From: JAKFDK01 sp036676195
Lineage (GTDB): Bacteria; Bacillota; Sulfobacillia; Symbiobacteriales; ZC4RG38
NCBI GenBank assembly: GCA_036676195.1
Contig: JAKFDK010000053.1
Location: 10,415 to 74,414 of the forward strand
DNA length: 64,000 nucleotides
Direction: 5' to 3'
Within the stretch, counting starts at the first letter, position 1. Each line of letters opens with the position of its first letter. The translations under genes and the position numbers were made by a program. The notes below the pieces were generated by a model that did no database searches, was not told the DNA's origin, and saw nothing but the letters and a program-made list of their open reading frames with translations. Positions 1 through 7,279 of the stretch are shown here, piece by piece.

Positions 1-1
1 C

Positions 2-778
2 CGGCCGGGCGACCACGTGGTGATTCCCGCCCCTTCCTTCTCCGTCTATACCAGCGATACGCAACTGACCGGCGGGGTGCCGGTTACCGTTCCCGTGCGC
101 GACGGCGCCATGGACCTGCCGGCCATGGCCGGCGCCGCCGTACAGAACCAGGCGCGCCTCGTCTACCTGTGCCGTCCCAACAACCCCACCGGCGGGGTTT
201 TTGCCGCCGCCGACTTTCCGGCGTTTATGGCGCAGGTGCCGCCCGAGACGCTGGTAGTCCTTGATGAGGCATACCATGAGTACGACAGTACCGGGTTTGA
301 CTGCCGGCCCTACCTCGATCAGTACCCCAACCTGGTGGTTACCCGCACCTTCTCCAAAATTTATGGTCTGGCCGGTCTCCGCATCGGTTACGGGGTGGGC
401 CGTCCGGAAGTCTGGGCGCCTCTGCAGACCGCACGTGAACCGTTCAGCGTGAATATGATTGGTCAGGTGGCCGCCCTGGCCGCCCTGACCGATGAGGCCC
501 ACCTGGCGGCGAGCAAAGCCTTGAACCAGGCCGGCAAGTCCTTCCTCTACGGGCTGTTTCGGGAACTGGGCCTGCCGGCAGATCCTACCGAAGCCAACTT
601 TATCCTCGTCGACCTGCAGCGTGAGGCCGGCCCGGTACAGCGGGCACTGCTCCGCCACGGGGTTATTGTGCGAGATACCGGTTCCTTTGGCCTGCCCACC
701 TGTATTCGTGTCACGGTGGGTACAGAAGCCGAAAACCGGCGATTTGCCGCTGCCCTGCGCACCGTCCTCGCCGGGTAA
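2..778 (+). CDS. hisC: Histidinol-phosphate aminotransferase, 5'-truncated by window edge
   Basis: PLP-dependent class I/II aminotransferase that converts imidazole-acetol phosphate and glutamate to histidinol phosphate in histidine synthesis. The reading frame is open to the left edge, so the N-terminus lies outside the window. Visible landmarks in the 258 residues present are NNPTG (about residue 60), DEAYHEY, the PLP-lysine motif FSKIYGLAGLRIGYG (Lys about 119) and the C-terminal carboxylate-binding Arg in IRVTVGT. The family is usually about 350 residues, so roughly a quarter is missing. A related aromatic aminotransferase cannot be excluded, but the motif set fits HisC best. Confidence 0.85.
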   Translation, partial: RPGDHVVIPAPSFSVYTSDTQLTGGVPVTVPVRDGAMDLPAMAGAAVQNQARLVYLCRPNNPTGGVFAAADFPAFMAQVPPETLVVLDEAYHEYDSTGFDCRPYLDQYPNLVVTRTFSKIYGLAGLRIGYGVGRPEVWAPLQTAREPFSVNMIGQVAALAALTDEAHLAASKALNQAGKSFLYGLFRELGLPADPTEANFILVDLQREAGPVQRALLRHGVIVRDTGSFGLPTCIRVTVGTEAENRRFAAALRTVLAG

Positions 779-797
779 GCACGGCGGCCAACCATAC

Positions 798-841
798 CGG
801 CGATCCACCCTTTAAAACGGGCGGGTCGCCGTTCTGATTTT
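798..841 (+). terminator. Rho-independent terminator after hisC
   Basis: An outer stem CGGCGA (798-803) pairs with TCGCCG (826-831), with further pairing inside between the C-rich and G-rich arms around an A/T-rich loop. It is followed by TTCTGATTTT, a T-rich tract. Confidence 0.6.
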
Positions 842-960
842 GGCCGGGCGCGCCAGAACAGGAATTGGTTTTAACCGCCGTTATCCGAGCGTTATTGCAT
901 ACTAGCGGACCTGATCCGGCCACACTTAAAGGGAACGAGCGCGCTCAGGAGGCGGGGGCT

Positions 961-1572
961 TTGAAGCGATATCTGGCACTTGTACTCGTTCTGGCCATGT
1001 CACTGTCCGCCTGCATGGGTGGATCGCCCCAGCGTAGCCGCGGCGGTGGTGGCGGTGGTGGTGGTGGTGGCGGCGGCGGCCAGGAAGATGGCGGCGGCCA
1101 GGGCCAGGGCCAGGGCCAGGGGCAAGGGCAGGGGCAGGACGGCGAGGATCAGATGCGCAAGCAGGTCCGCCGGGAGCTGCATGCCGATGACATGAAGGAT
1201 TTCATCGCCAGCCAGATCCGGGTGTCCGGCGGCGAGGAGATGCTGAAAAAGAGTTTTGACACCGACCAGGGCAAGCGGGCACTGGGCGAAGTGTTTAAGG
1301 TGTTTTTGAAGTCCCAGGAAGGCAAGGAAGCCATGGAAGATGCCATGACCCGAATGGTCGAAAAACCGGAAGTCAAGTTTATCATTCAGGAATCCGTCCG
1401 GCAGTCCATGAACGAGATCCTCTCCCGGGGCGCCCAGCCACAGCGCCGGGGCGGTGGTGGCGGCGGCGGCGGCGGCGACCAGAAAGGCGACCAGAAAGGC
1501 GGCCAGGAAGGTGGCCAGGAAGGCGGCGGGGGTGGCGGAGGCGGAGGCGCCGGGGGCGGCGGCGGCTCGTAA
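961..1572 (+). CDS. gerD: GerD-like spore germination lipoprotein
   Basis: Probable lipoprotein of the GerD family, which in spore formers sits in the inner spore membrane and is needed for nutrient-receptor germination. The TTG start at 961 is chosen because AGGAGG lies just upstream and the protein then begins with a short basic stretch, a hydrophobic segment and the lipobox LSAC (Cys about residue 18). The conserved core (about residues 60-150) contains SFDTDQGKRALGEVF, SQEGKEAMEDAM and a helical MNEIL segment, resembling the repeated 'D..GK.a' pattern of GerD. Long poly-Gly and Gly-Gln tracts flank the core on both sides, an unusual composition. The family assignment is by pattern, not alignment. 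Confidence 0.65.
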   Translation: MKRYLALVLVLAMSLSACMGGSPQRSRGGGGGGGGGGGGGQEDGGGQGQGQGQGQGQGQDGEDQMRKQVRRELHADDMKDFIASQIRVSGGEEMLKKSFDTDQGKRALGEVFKVFLKSQEGKEAMEDAMTRMVEKPEVKFIIQESVRQSMNEILSRGAQPQRRGGGGGGGGGDQKGDQKGGQEGGQEGGGGGGGGGAGGGGGS

Positions 1573-1596
1573 ACCCGCCAAAGTATGCAAACCAGT

Positions 1597-1620
1597 ACGG
1601 ACCGCCGGTCGGCGGTCCGT
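1597..1620. terminator. Inverted repeat after gerD
   Basis: A near-perfect palindrome of GC-rich arms (ACGGACCGCCG and its complement) lies between gerD and the convergent helicase-associated gene. The following tract is only moderately T-rich, so it may act as a bidirectional but weak terminator. Confidence 0.5.
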
Positions 1621-1638
1621 TGTCGTGTGCGTGGCCTT

Positions 1639-2553
1639 CTACACGATCGGGAACACAGGCGGCAGGCGCTCTGTTGCCGGTACAGACGCCGCGATGCCCG
1701 GGCGGGGCAACAGCCCTTCGGCCAGCAGCGCCTGGAGGAGCGGCTCATAGTCCTGCCGGTCGATGATCAGCGCGGTGGGGCTCACTTCGCCACGCACATA
1801 ACGGGCGGTGCGGCGCCCGGTCTTGATCTGCGTGGCCAAATGGGGGTCAGCACATCGCAGCAGGCATGCCTCCTGGAAGTACACCTGCCCGTAAGCGCGT
1901 CCCCAGGCTGCTATCTCGAAGGCCAGGTTCTGTGGTACCCCGGTACGGCTGTGCCGGGCCAGAAAGTCGAGCAGGCTCTCATTGTCCAGGCCGGCCCGCA
2001 GGGCCTGATAAATGGTGTCACGGTTCACTTCATAGACCAGGGCCGGTCCCCGTTGCCGCAGGCCGGCCAGCATCTCCAGGTGCCAGAGCACGGTCAGGGG
2101 CACAGGGCGGGGGGCGATCAGTTCGCCCGTAGGCTGAAGAATAAACTGGTATACGGCCGGGCCGGCCGGCTCAGGCGTGGTGGAAGGTCTGCCGGCCAGA
2201 AGGTTCCGGCCAGTTTCGGTCAGCCGGCAGACCAGGTCCTGGCCGTCCCGGAAGGCAACCTGGTACACGTGCAGCGGTGCAAGGAAATGGACCAGGTGGT
2301 GGTGTAGCCGGGCCGGCAGTTGCCCGCGCTGGCTGGGGTGCAGAATAGGTTCCAATTCAGCCGCCGCCGCCGCAACCTTGATCCACGCGCTGCCAATAGA
2401 ATGGCTCAACTGCAGAAACGACTGCAGGTCCGGGTGGTGATAGCGATCTTTCCAGTACTGGAAAAGCGCCACCCGCTGCTCACCTTCCGGGCGCTGTAGC
2501 CAGGCGGCAAAGCCGCCCCCCGGGCGCAGAAAGCCGGCCTCACGCTTGAGCAA
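1639..2553 (-). CDS. C-terminal part of split helicase-associated (XPB/Ssl2 N-domain-like) protein
   Basis: 304 codons resembling the Helicase_C_3 region (XPB/Ssl2 helicase N-terminal-like domain): FILQPTGELIAPRPVP, then a Tyr/Thr-rich segment and FLARHSRTGVPQNLAFEIAAWG are typical of that family. It lies in the same frame as the upstream minus-strand piece (2593-3255), separated only by 13 sense codons after an in-frame TAA. A GGAGG with suitable spacing precedes the TTG at 2553, so independent translation as a second, coupled polypeptide is possible. Otherwise the two are halves of a nonsense-mutated gene. The biochemical role of these stand-alone proteins in Bacillota is not established. 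Confidence 0.6.
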   Translation of the reverse strand: MLKREAGFLRPGGGFAAWLQRPEGEQRVALFQYWKDRYHHPDLQSFLQLSHSIGSAWIKVAAAAAELEPILHPSQRGQLPARLHHHLVHFLAPLHVYQVAFRDGQDLVCRLTETGRNLLAGRPSTTPEPAGPAVYQFILQPTGELIAPRPVPLTVLWHLEMLAGLRQRGPALVYEVNRDTIYQALRAGLDNESLLDFLARHSRTGVPQNLAFEIAAWGRAYGQVYFQEACLLRCADPHLATQIKTGRRTARYVRGEVSPTALIIDRQDYEPLLQALLAEGLLPRPGIAASVPATERLPPVFPIV

Positions 2554-2592
2554 TTGGACCTCCAGGGCAAACCCAATCAGGAATCCCAGCGG

Positions 2593-3255
2593 TTACGGGT
2601 AGCGGCCGGAAAGCAGGTCGTCCTCATTCCCGCCCGCCGGTTCGGACCCCAGCAATTGTCCCAGGATGCGCAAGTGTCGTTTGAAGATCACGCCGCTCTG
2701 GGTGAGTGGAATTTCCTGTTTGAATACATAGGCCAGCAGGCGGTACAGTTCCTCCACCAGGTCAGGGATGGCCGGATCTTCCTCATGCGGGATCCCATTC
2801 AGCGCTACCACATGTTCCGCCATCCGCCGGGCCATCAGATCCGCCAGGCTGGCCTGCAGTTCGGACGGAATGAAATAGACTTCCCGGTAGCCGGCCTTAC
2901 GCGTATAAACCAAACCACAGTCCATCAGATGGACCAGTGCCAGGGCCGGCCCTTGCCGCCGGCGCCCAGCCATCAGGTTCACCACCTGGTGGCATAATTC
3001 CACCGTCACCCCCTGACCGCCGTTGCCCCAGAAAACCACCTTCAGGGCCTGCCACTCGTCAGGCCCCAGGTTGTTCACCATTGCGGTCAGACGGTCTGGC
3101 TCGGCCAGCCGCGCCATCAGCGCAGTTTCAATTTCCCGCCGCTGCCCCTGCAGGCCGATCCCCGCTTGCCGGGCCATCCGCTGCAGTTGGTCGTTGGTGA
3201 TGCGTGCAAGGCACTCGGCCAGCAGCATGGGTTTCAGGTCACCTGCTTTACTCAA
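2593..3255 (-). CDS. N-terminal part of split helicase-associated protein
   Basis: 220 codons from a TTG start (3255) to a TAA at 2595-2593. It contains a SAP/winged-helix-like start (ITNDQLQRMARQAGI) and then GPDEWQALKVVFWGNGG. This is the usual N-terminal arrangement of proteins that continue into a Helicase_C_3 domain, and that domain is found in the same frame immediately downstream (1639-2553). The full-length product would be about 540 residues, so the stop looks like a single nonsense change, a sequencing error, or a genuine split into two coupled genes. No clear ribosome-binding site precedes the start. Confidence 0.55.
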   Translation of the reverse strand: MSKAGDLKPMLLAECLARITNDQLQRMARQAGIGLQGQRREIETALMARLAEPDRLTAMVNNLGPDEWQALKVVFWGNGGQGVTVELCHQVVNLMAGRRRQGPALALVHLMDCGLVYTRKAGYREVYFIPSELQASLADLMARRMAEHVVALNGIPHEEDPAIPDLVEELYRLLAYVFKQEIPLTQSGVIFKRHLRILGQLLGSEPAGGNEDDLLSGRYP

Positions 3256-3392
3256 CCTGGTGGGGGAGACATGAGGCGCCTTCTATACAAACATGACTTC
3301 TTCGGTTCCTGACGGCGGCATTCCTGCCGGATCAGGCTCAAGCTGCCCAAAGGGAGTTTGCACCATGGGGGAGAATTCCTTTTTCGTATGAC

Positions 3393-6296
3393 TTGGCCCC
3401 GGCTGGGGGGATCCGTTTGCACCGGCCGAAGATTTCGTTGTTGCCGCTCAGTTTTGGTATGGCCGTGCTGGTCCTGGCTCTGACCCAGTGGTCCAACGGC
3501 ATGCGGATCGAGTGGAGCGCAGGCGTGGCATATGGTCTGACACTGGCGGTGGTCTTATGCAACCCGTTGCTGGTCAACACCGGTGGCGCCACCGTGTCGT
3601 TGGCGGGTGGCCTGCTCCTGGCTGTATGTTGGGAGTATGGCCTCCCCACGGCGTGGTTGGCACTGGTCTGCGCCCAGGCCGGCGTACCGGCCTTTGGTGT
3701 CAGCCAGGCGAAGACCGTCTGGGCCGAAGGCGCGACGGGAGCTGCTGCCATCACAATGGCCGGCCTTCTGCACACGGCACTGGCCCCTTCCCAGGCTGCG
3801 GGCTGGTGGCAGTGGGTGGGGCCGGCCCTGCTTTACTGGCTCATCGATCTGGTAGGAAAGGGGCTCGAAGAGGCCGTGGCCGGCCGTCTGCCGGTGCGGC
3901 CAGGGGTGCTGGCGCTGCTGCTGCCGGGGGCATGGTGGGCCGCACCCATTCACCTCACGGTGGCCGCACTGGTGGTCTGGTCGGCCCGGATTCCCTGGAT
4001 GGAGCCCGCCCTGGTGCTGGTGCTGGTGCTGGCCCAGCGGATGGCCGGGGCACTGGTGAACGCACGCCACCAGGACCGGGCGGTGGTCAGACTCCTGCGA
4101 CAGGCCGATGATGCCCGGCAGAGCCGGAGCGGCGGCAAGGAGCGCATCCTGCGGTATATCCGCCGGGTTGGCCTGGCGTTGGGTTTGCCCGAGCAGGAGC
4201 TGCGTCTGATCACTTATGCCGGTTTGCTGCAGGATATCGGTTCTGAGCCGGCCCCGCCGCCGGCGGTGGAAACCTCCCTATATCCGCCCGACCCGTCGGT
4301 GCGCACCGCAGCCAGGGCATATAGCCGGGAGACGGCGCAACGGGTTGAGCAGGTCAGGCTTCTTTACCAGGTCGCCGGGTATATCCGGTTTCGGTACGCC
4401 TGGTGGAACGGCAACGGTGAGCCGGAGGGGCTGGCCAATGCAGACATTCCCATGGGTGCCCAGGTACTGGCGGTGGCCAATGCACTGGCGCTCATGGACA
4501 GCGGTCGGGAACAGGCCATTCAGTGGTTGCGCACCCAGTCCGGACGGCGGCTGTCGCCGCAGGTAGCCTGGGCTGGACAGCAGGTTCTGCAGGAAGAGGG
4601 TGCCGCCGTCCAGGGATCCCCGCATCTGCTGGCGGACGTGATCCGTCGTCTGCAAAGCATCGGCGGGCCGGGGCCGTTACCCCTGCCCGCCTTTGTTGGC
4701 CGCTGGCTGTACCCCCTGCGCCACTTCATCACCGGTTATGTCCGCCTGCCGGAAGAATTCACGGCCGTCGCCCACCTCTCCCACGTGCTGAACTTCAGCA
4801 CCAGCCTGGATGGGGCTCTGGAAGTGGTGTTGGCGGCGGTGAGCGAACTGGCGGGCGGCGCGGTGCTGGTGGCACTGGTCGACGATACAACGCATTGGCT
4901 GGCCGTGCGCGGTGCCCGTGGTTTTCATCGGATCGCAGTCGGGCGGCGGCTGGAGGTCAGGGGCGGAGCAGTGACCCGGGCGCTGGTGCACCAGGAAGTG
5001 GTTGAACTTTACAATCTGGCCGATGAAATCGCCTGCCCCATCAGCAGGGAACTGGCTGACGGGGAGGGAATCCGTTCCGGCCTGATCCTGCCCCTGGTGG
5101 CCCGTGGTCGCACCCTGGGGCTGTTGTTTTTGGGCCGGCAGGAATTGCGCTGGTTTTCCAGCCGGGAGATCGGCATGCTGACCCTGATCGCCGACCAGGC
5201 TGCACTGGCGGTGGACAACAGCCGCCTGCTGGGTCAGGCGGAGGAACGACTGGACCGGGTGACTTCGATCAAGCGTCAGTTGGATCTCCTGATTGACCAG
5301 TTGCCCGCCGGGGTGCTACTGGTAGATGCAACTTGGAAAATCACGGTGGTGAACCGGGTCGCCCAGGAAATTCTCGTGCGCGCCGGCTACCCGCTGCTGG
5401 AGGCAGGTGAGACGTTTCACCCCAGCCCGAACCGGCCGGACGGCCCACTGGTCCGGGTACTACGGGAAGGTGAAAACTTGGCCACGTCCATCTGGCAGGC
5501 TACACCTGACCTGGAGGTCGAACTGCGCTGTGCGGCTTTGAAGGATGAGGACGGCAAGCTGCTGGGGGCCCTGGTCATCGGGTGGGACGTGACCCAGGTG
5601 CGGCTGATGGAGCAGCAAGTCCAGCGGGTGGAGCGGCTGGCCGCCATGGGGACCATGGCGGCCGGCGCCGCCCATGAAATCCGCAACCCCCTGGCGGCGA
5701 TCCGCGGCTTCATGCAGCTCCTGGCTGCCCGCCAGACACCGGGCAGCCCCGATGCTGAGTATACCCACATTATCCTGTCCGAGATCGGCCGTATCGAGAC
5801 CATTGTGCGGGACCTGTTGTTACTTGCCCGCCCCGGCGAGCCCCAGAGGGCACCTGTTTCCCTGACGGCGCTCCTGGACGAGGTCCTGCTGCTGCTGGAG
5901 GCAGACTTCAGTCAGCAGCGGATCGAGGTGGTGCGCGACTACCGGCCGGACCAGACCTGCGTCCTGGCAGACGCCAAACTGCTCAAACAGGTGGTGCACA
6001 ACCTGCTGCGCAACGCGGCGGAGGCCATGGACGGGCAGGGTGGCTGCATCACGGTCACAGTGGGCAGAGGCACCCATCAGGTCTGGTTCCGGGTACAGGA
6101 CACAGGCGCCGGCATCGCCCCGGCCGACTTGCCCAAACTATTTACGCCCTTCTTCACCACCAAGGAGAGTGGCACCGGCCTGGGGCTGGCGATTTGCTAC
6201 TCCATCATAGAAGCGCATGGTGGCAAGATCGAAGTGGCATCCGGGGCGGGCGAAGGTGCTGCCTTCAGCGTCTGGCTGCCACCGGCGGTATGCTAG
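3393..6296 (+). CDS. Membrane sensor histidine kinase with degenerate HD-GYP-like, GAF and PAS modules
   Basis: 967-residue two-component sensor, inferred to sit in the cytoplasmic membrane. In order: several hydrophobic segments (about 15-215); an HD-GYP-like helical domain (about 240-400) in which the metal-binding HD is replaced (LLQDIGS) and the GYP motif reads WWNGNGEPEGL; a GAF domain (about 470-615); a PAS-like region (about 630-735); HisKA with phospho-acceptor AHEIRNPLAAIRGF (His about 761); and HATPase_c with N-box LLRNAAEAM (about 870), DTGAGIAP and TGLGLAIC. TTG at 3393 is taken as start; an in-frame TTG at 3417 is also possible. No response regulator gene is adjacent. The 3' end overlaps the convergent plsC by 4 bp. 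Confidence 0.85.
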   Translation: MAPAGGIRLHRPKISLLPLSFGMAVLVLALTQWSNGMRIEWSAGVAYGLTLAVVLCNPLLVNTGGATVSLAGGLLLAVCWEYGLPTAWLALVCAQAGVPAFGVSQAKTVWAEGATGAAAITMAGLLHTALAPSQAAGWWQWVGPALLYWLIDLVGKGLEEAVAGRLPVRPGVLALLLPGAWWAAPIHLTVAALVVWSARIPWMEPALVLVLVLAQRMAGALVNARHQDRAVVRLLRQADDARQSRSGGKERILRYIRRVGLALGLPEQELRLITYAGLLQDIGSEPAPPPAVETSLYPPDPSVRTAARAYSRETAQRVEQVRLLYQVAGYIRFRYAWWNGNGEPEGLANADIPMGAQVLAVANALALMDSGREQAIQWLRTQSGRRLSPQVAWAGQQVLQEEGAAVQGSPHLLADVIRRLQSIGGPGPLPLPAFVGRWLYPLRHFITGYVRLPEEFTAVAHLSHVLNFSTSLDGALEVVLAAVSELAGGAVLVALVDDTTHWLAVRGARGFHRIAVGRRLEVRGGAVTRALVHQEVVELYNLADEIACPISRELADGEGIRSGLILPLVARGRTLGLLFLGRQELRWFSSREIGMLTLIADQAALAVDNSRLLGQAEERLDRVTSIKRQLDLLIDQLPAGVLLVDATWKITVVNRVAQEILVRAGYPLLEAGETFHPSPNRPDGPLVRVLREGENLATSIWQATPDLEVELRCAALKDEDGKLLGALVIGWDVTQVRLMEQQVQRVERLAAMGTMAAGAAHEIRNPLAAIRGFMQLLAARQTPGSPDAEYTHIILSEIGRIETIVRDLLLLARPGEPQRAPVSLTALLDEVLLLLEADFSQQRIEVVRDYRPDQTCVLADAKLLKQVVHNLLRNAAEAMDGQGGCITVTVGRGTHQVWFRVQDTGAGIAPADLPKLFTPFFTTKESGTGLGLAICYSIIEAHGGKIEVASGAGEGAAFSVWLPPAVC

Positions 6297-7009
6297 CTCA
6301 CCTGCTGTCCCGGGGCGGGCAGTGGGTACTCCCCCTGGTACTGGGGCTCCAGCAGTTCGGCGATGCGCATCATCAGGGCGTCAGTGAGTGCCTGGCGTTC
6401 ATCGGCGGCATCCCGGGGCACAGTCAGATCAGCCAGGGTAAAGGGGCGGCCGATGCGCACCGTAACCCGGGCGTGCCGGGGGCGCTCGCTGCCCATGTCC
6501 CGGTCCTGGATCGGCAGCAGCTTTTCCGTCCCCATCAGGGCTACCGGCACAATGGGCAGGCCGGCCCGCCGGGCCACCACCACGGCACCGGCCTTACCCC
6601 GCAGCAGGGTACCCGGGCGGCTGCGGCCGCCCTCCGGGAAAATCAGTACTGACCGCCCGTTCTTCAACTGCTCAATGGCTCGCTTGATCGCGTCAATATC
6701 AGGCGAGTTGGGCGTGACCGTGATCGTGTCCAGCAGGTCGGCCGTAACCCGGGTCATAGGTGTTCCCTGGAGTTTCACCCCGGCAACGAACACCGGTCGG
6801 TTGCGGTGCAGGACCTTGTTCAGGATCAGTCCGTCGACATTCGACAGATGATTGCACACATACAGCACCGGCCCGGCGGGTATGTGTTCCGCCCCCGCGA
6901 CCGAGATGCGGGCAAAGCCGGCGAGCAGGACATCGACCACTCCATGCACCAGTGGGCGCCGCAGTGCCGGAGGCAGCTTGTCCAGCCAATGAAAGATCAG
7001 ACTGAGCAT
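6293..7009 (-). CDS. plsC: 1-acyl-sn-glycerol-3-phosphate acyltransferase
   Basis: Membrane-associated acyltransferase that makes phosphatidic acid from lysophosphatidic acid in phospholipid synthesis. The 238-residue protein shows the catalytic HX4D motif as NHLSNVD (His54, Asp59), the substrate-binding FPEGGRS (about 124-130), and the late Val-Pro-Val block IVPVALMGTEKLLP. Length is typical of the family. It ends convergently against the sensor kinase with a 4-bp overlap and is divergent from pcrA. Other PlsC-like acyltransferases with different acceptors cannot be separated by sequence reading. Confidence 0.85.
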   Translation of the reverse strand: MLSLIFHWLDKLPPALRRPLVHGVVDVLLAGFARISVAGAEHIPAGPVLYVCNHLSNVDGLILNKVLHRNRPVFVAGVKLQGTPMTRVTADLLDTITVTPNSPDIDAIKRAIEQLKNGRSVLIFPEGGRSRPGTLLRGKAGAVVVARRAGLPIVPVALMGTEKLLPIQDRDMGSERPRHARVTVRIGRPFTLADLTVPRDAADERQALTDALMMRIAELLEPQYQGEYPLPAPGQQVS

Positions 7010-7279
7010 AATGGAACCTCCCGGATAGCACAGGCTAAGGAAACGAATTTTCGGCCTCGGGGGGTTGCTCTCCTGCCCGCAGAGCCATCATATCTGCCAT
7101 TGGCTGCACAAGTTATGGCGAACATGCATTCGCTCGCGGCAGGGAAACTCCCCTGCGGTCGTCGAAACATACGAAAGCGCGACAGCCGCCGCGAAGTCCG
7201 CGACCATCCGCCCTGGCCCAGCGTTTTCGCCGGGCTTCTTCTTAATGGTTTGACGGCTCCCGGCCGGGAGGAATTTTAT

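Noticed and set aside
1000..1590. Long minus-strand open frame across the gerD gene
   Set aside because: It is the complement of Gly-rich GC-biased coding sequence; poly-Ala/Thr runs and no start signal mark it as a shadow.
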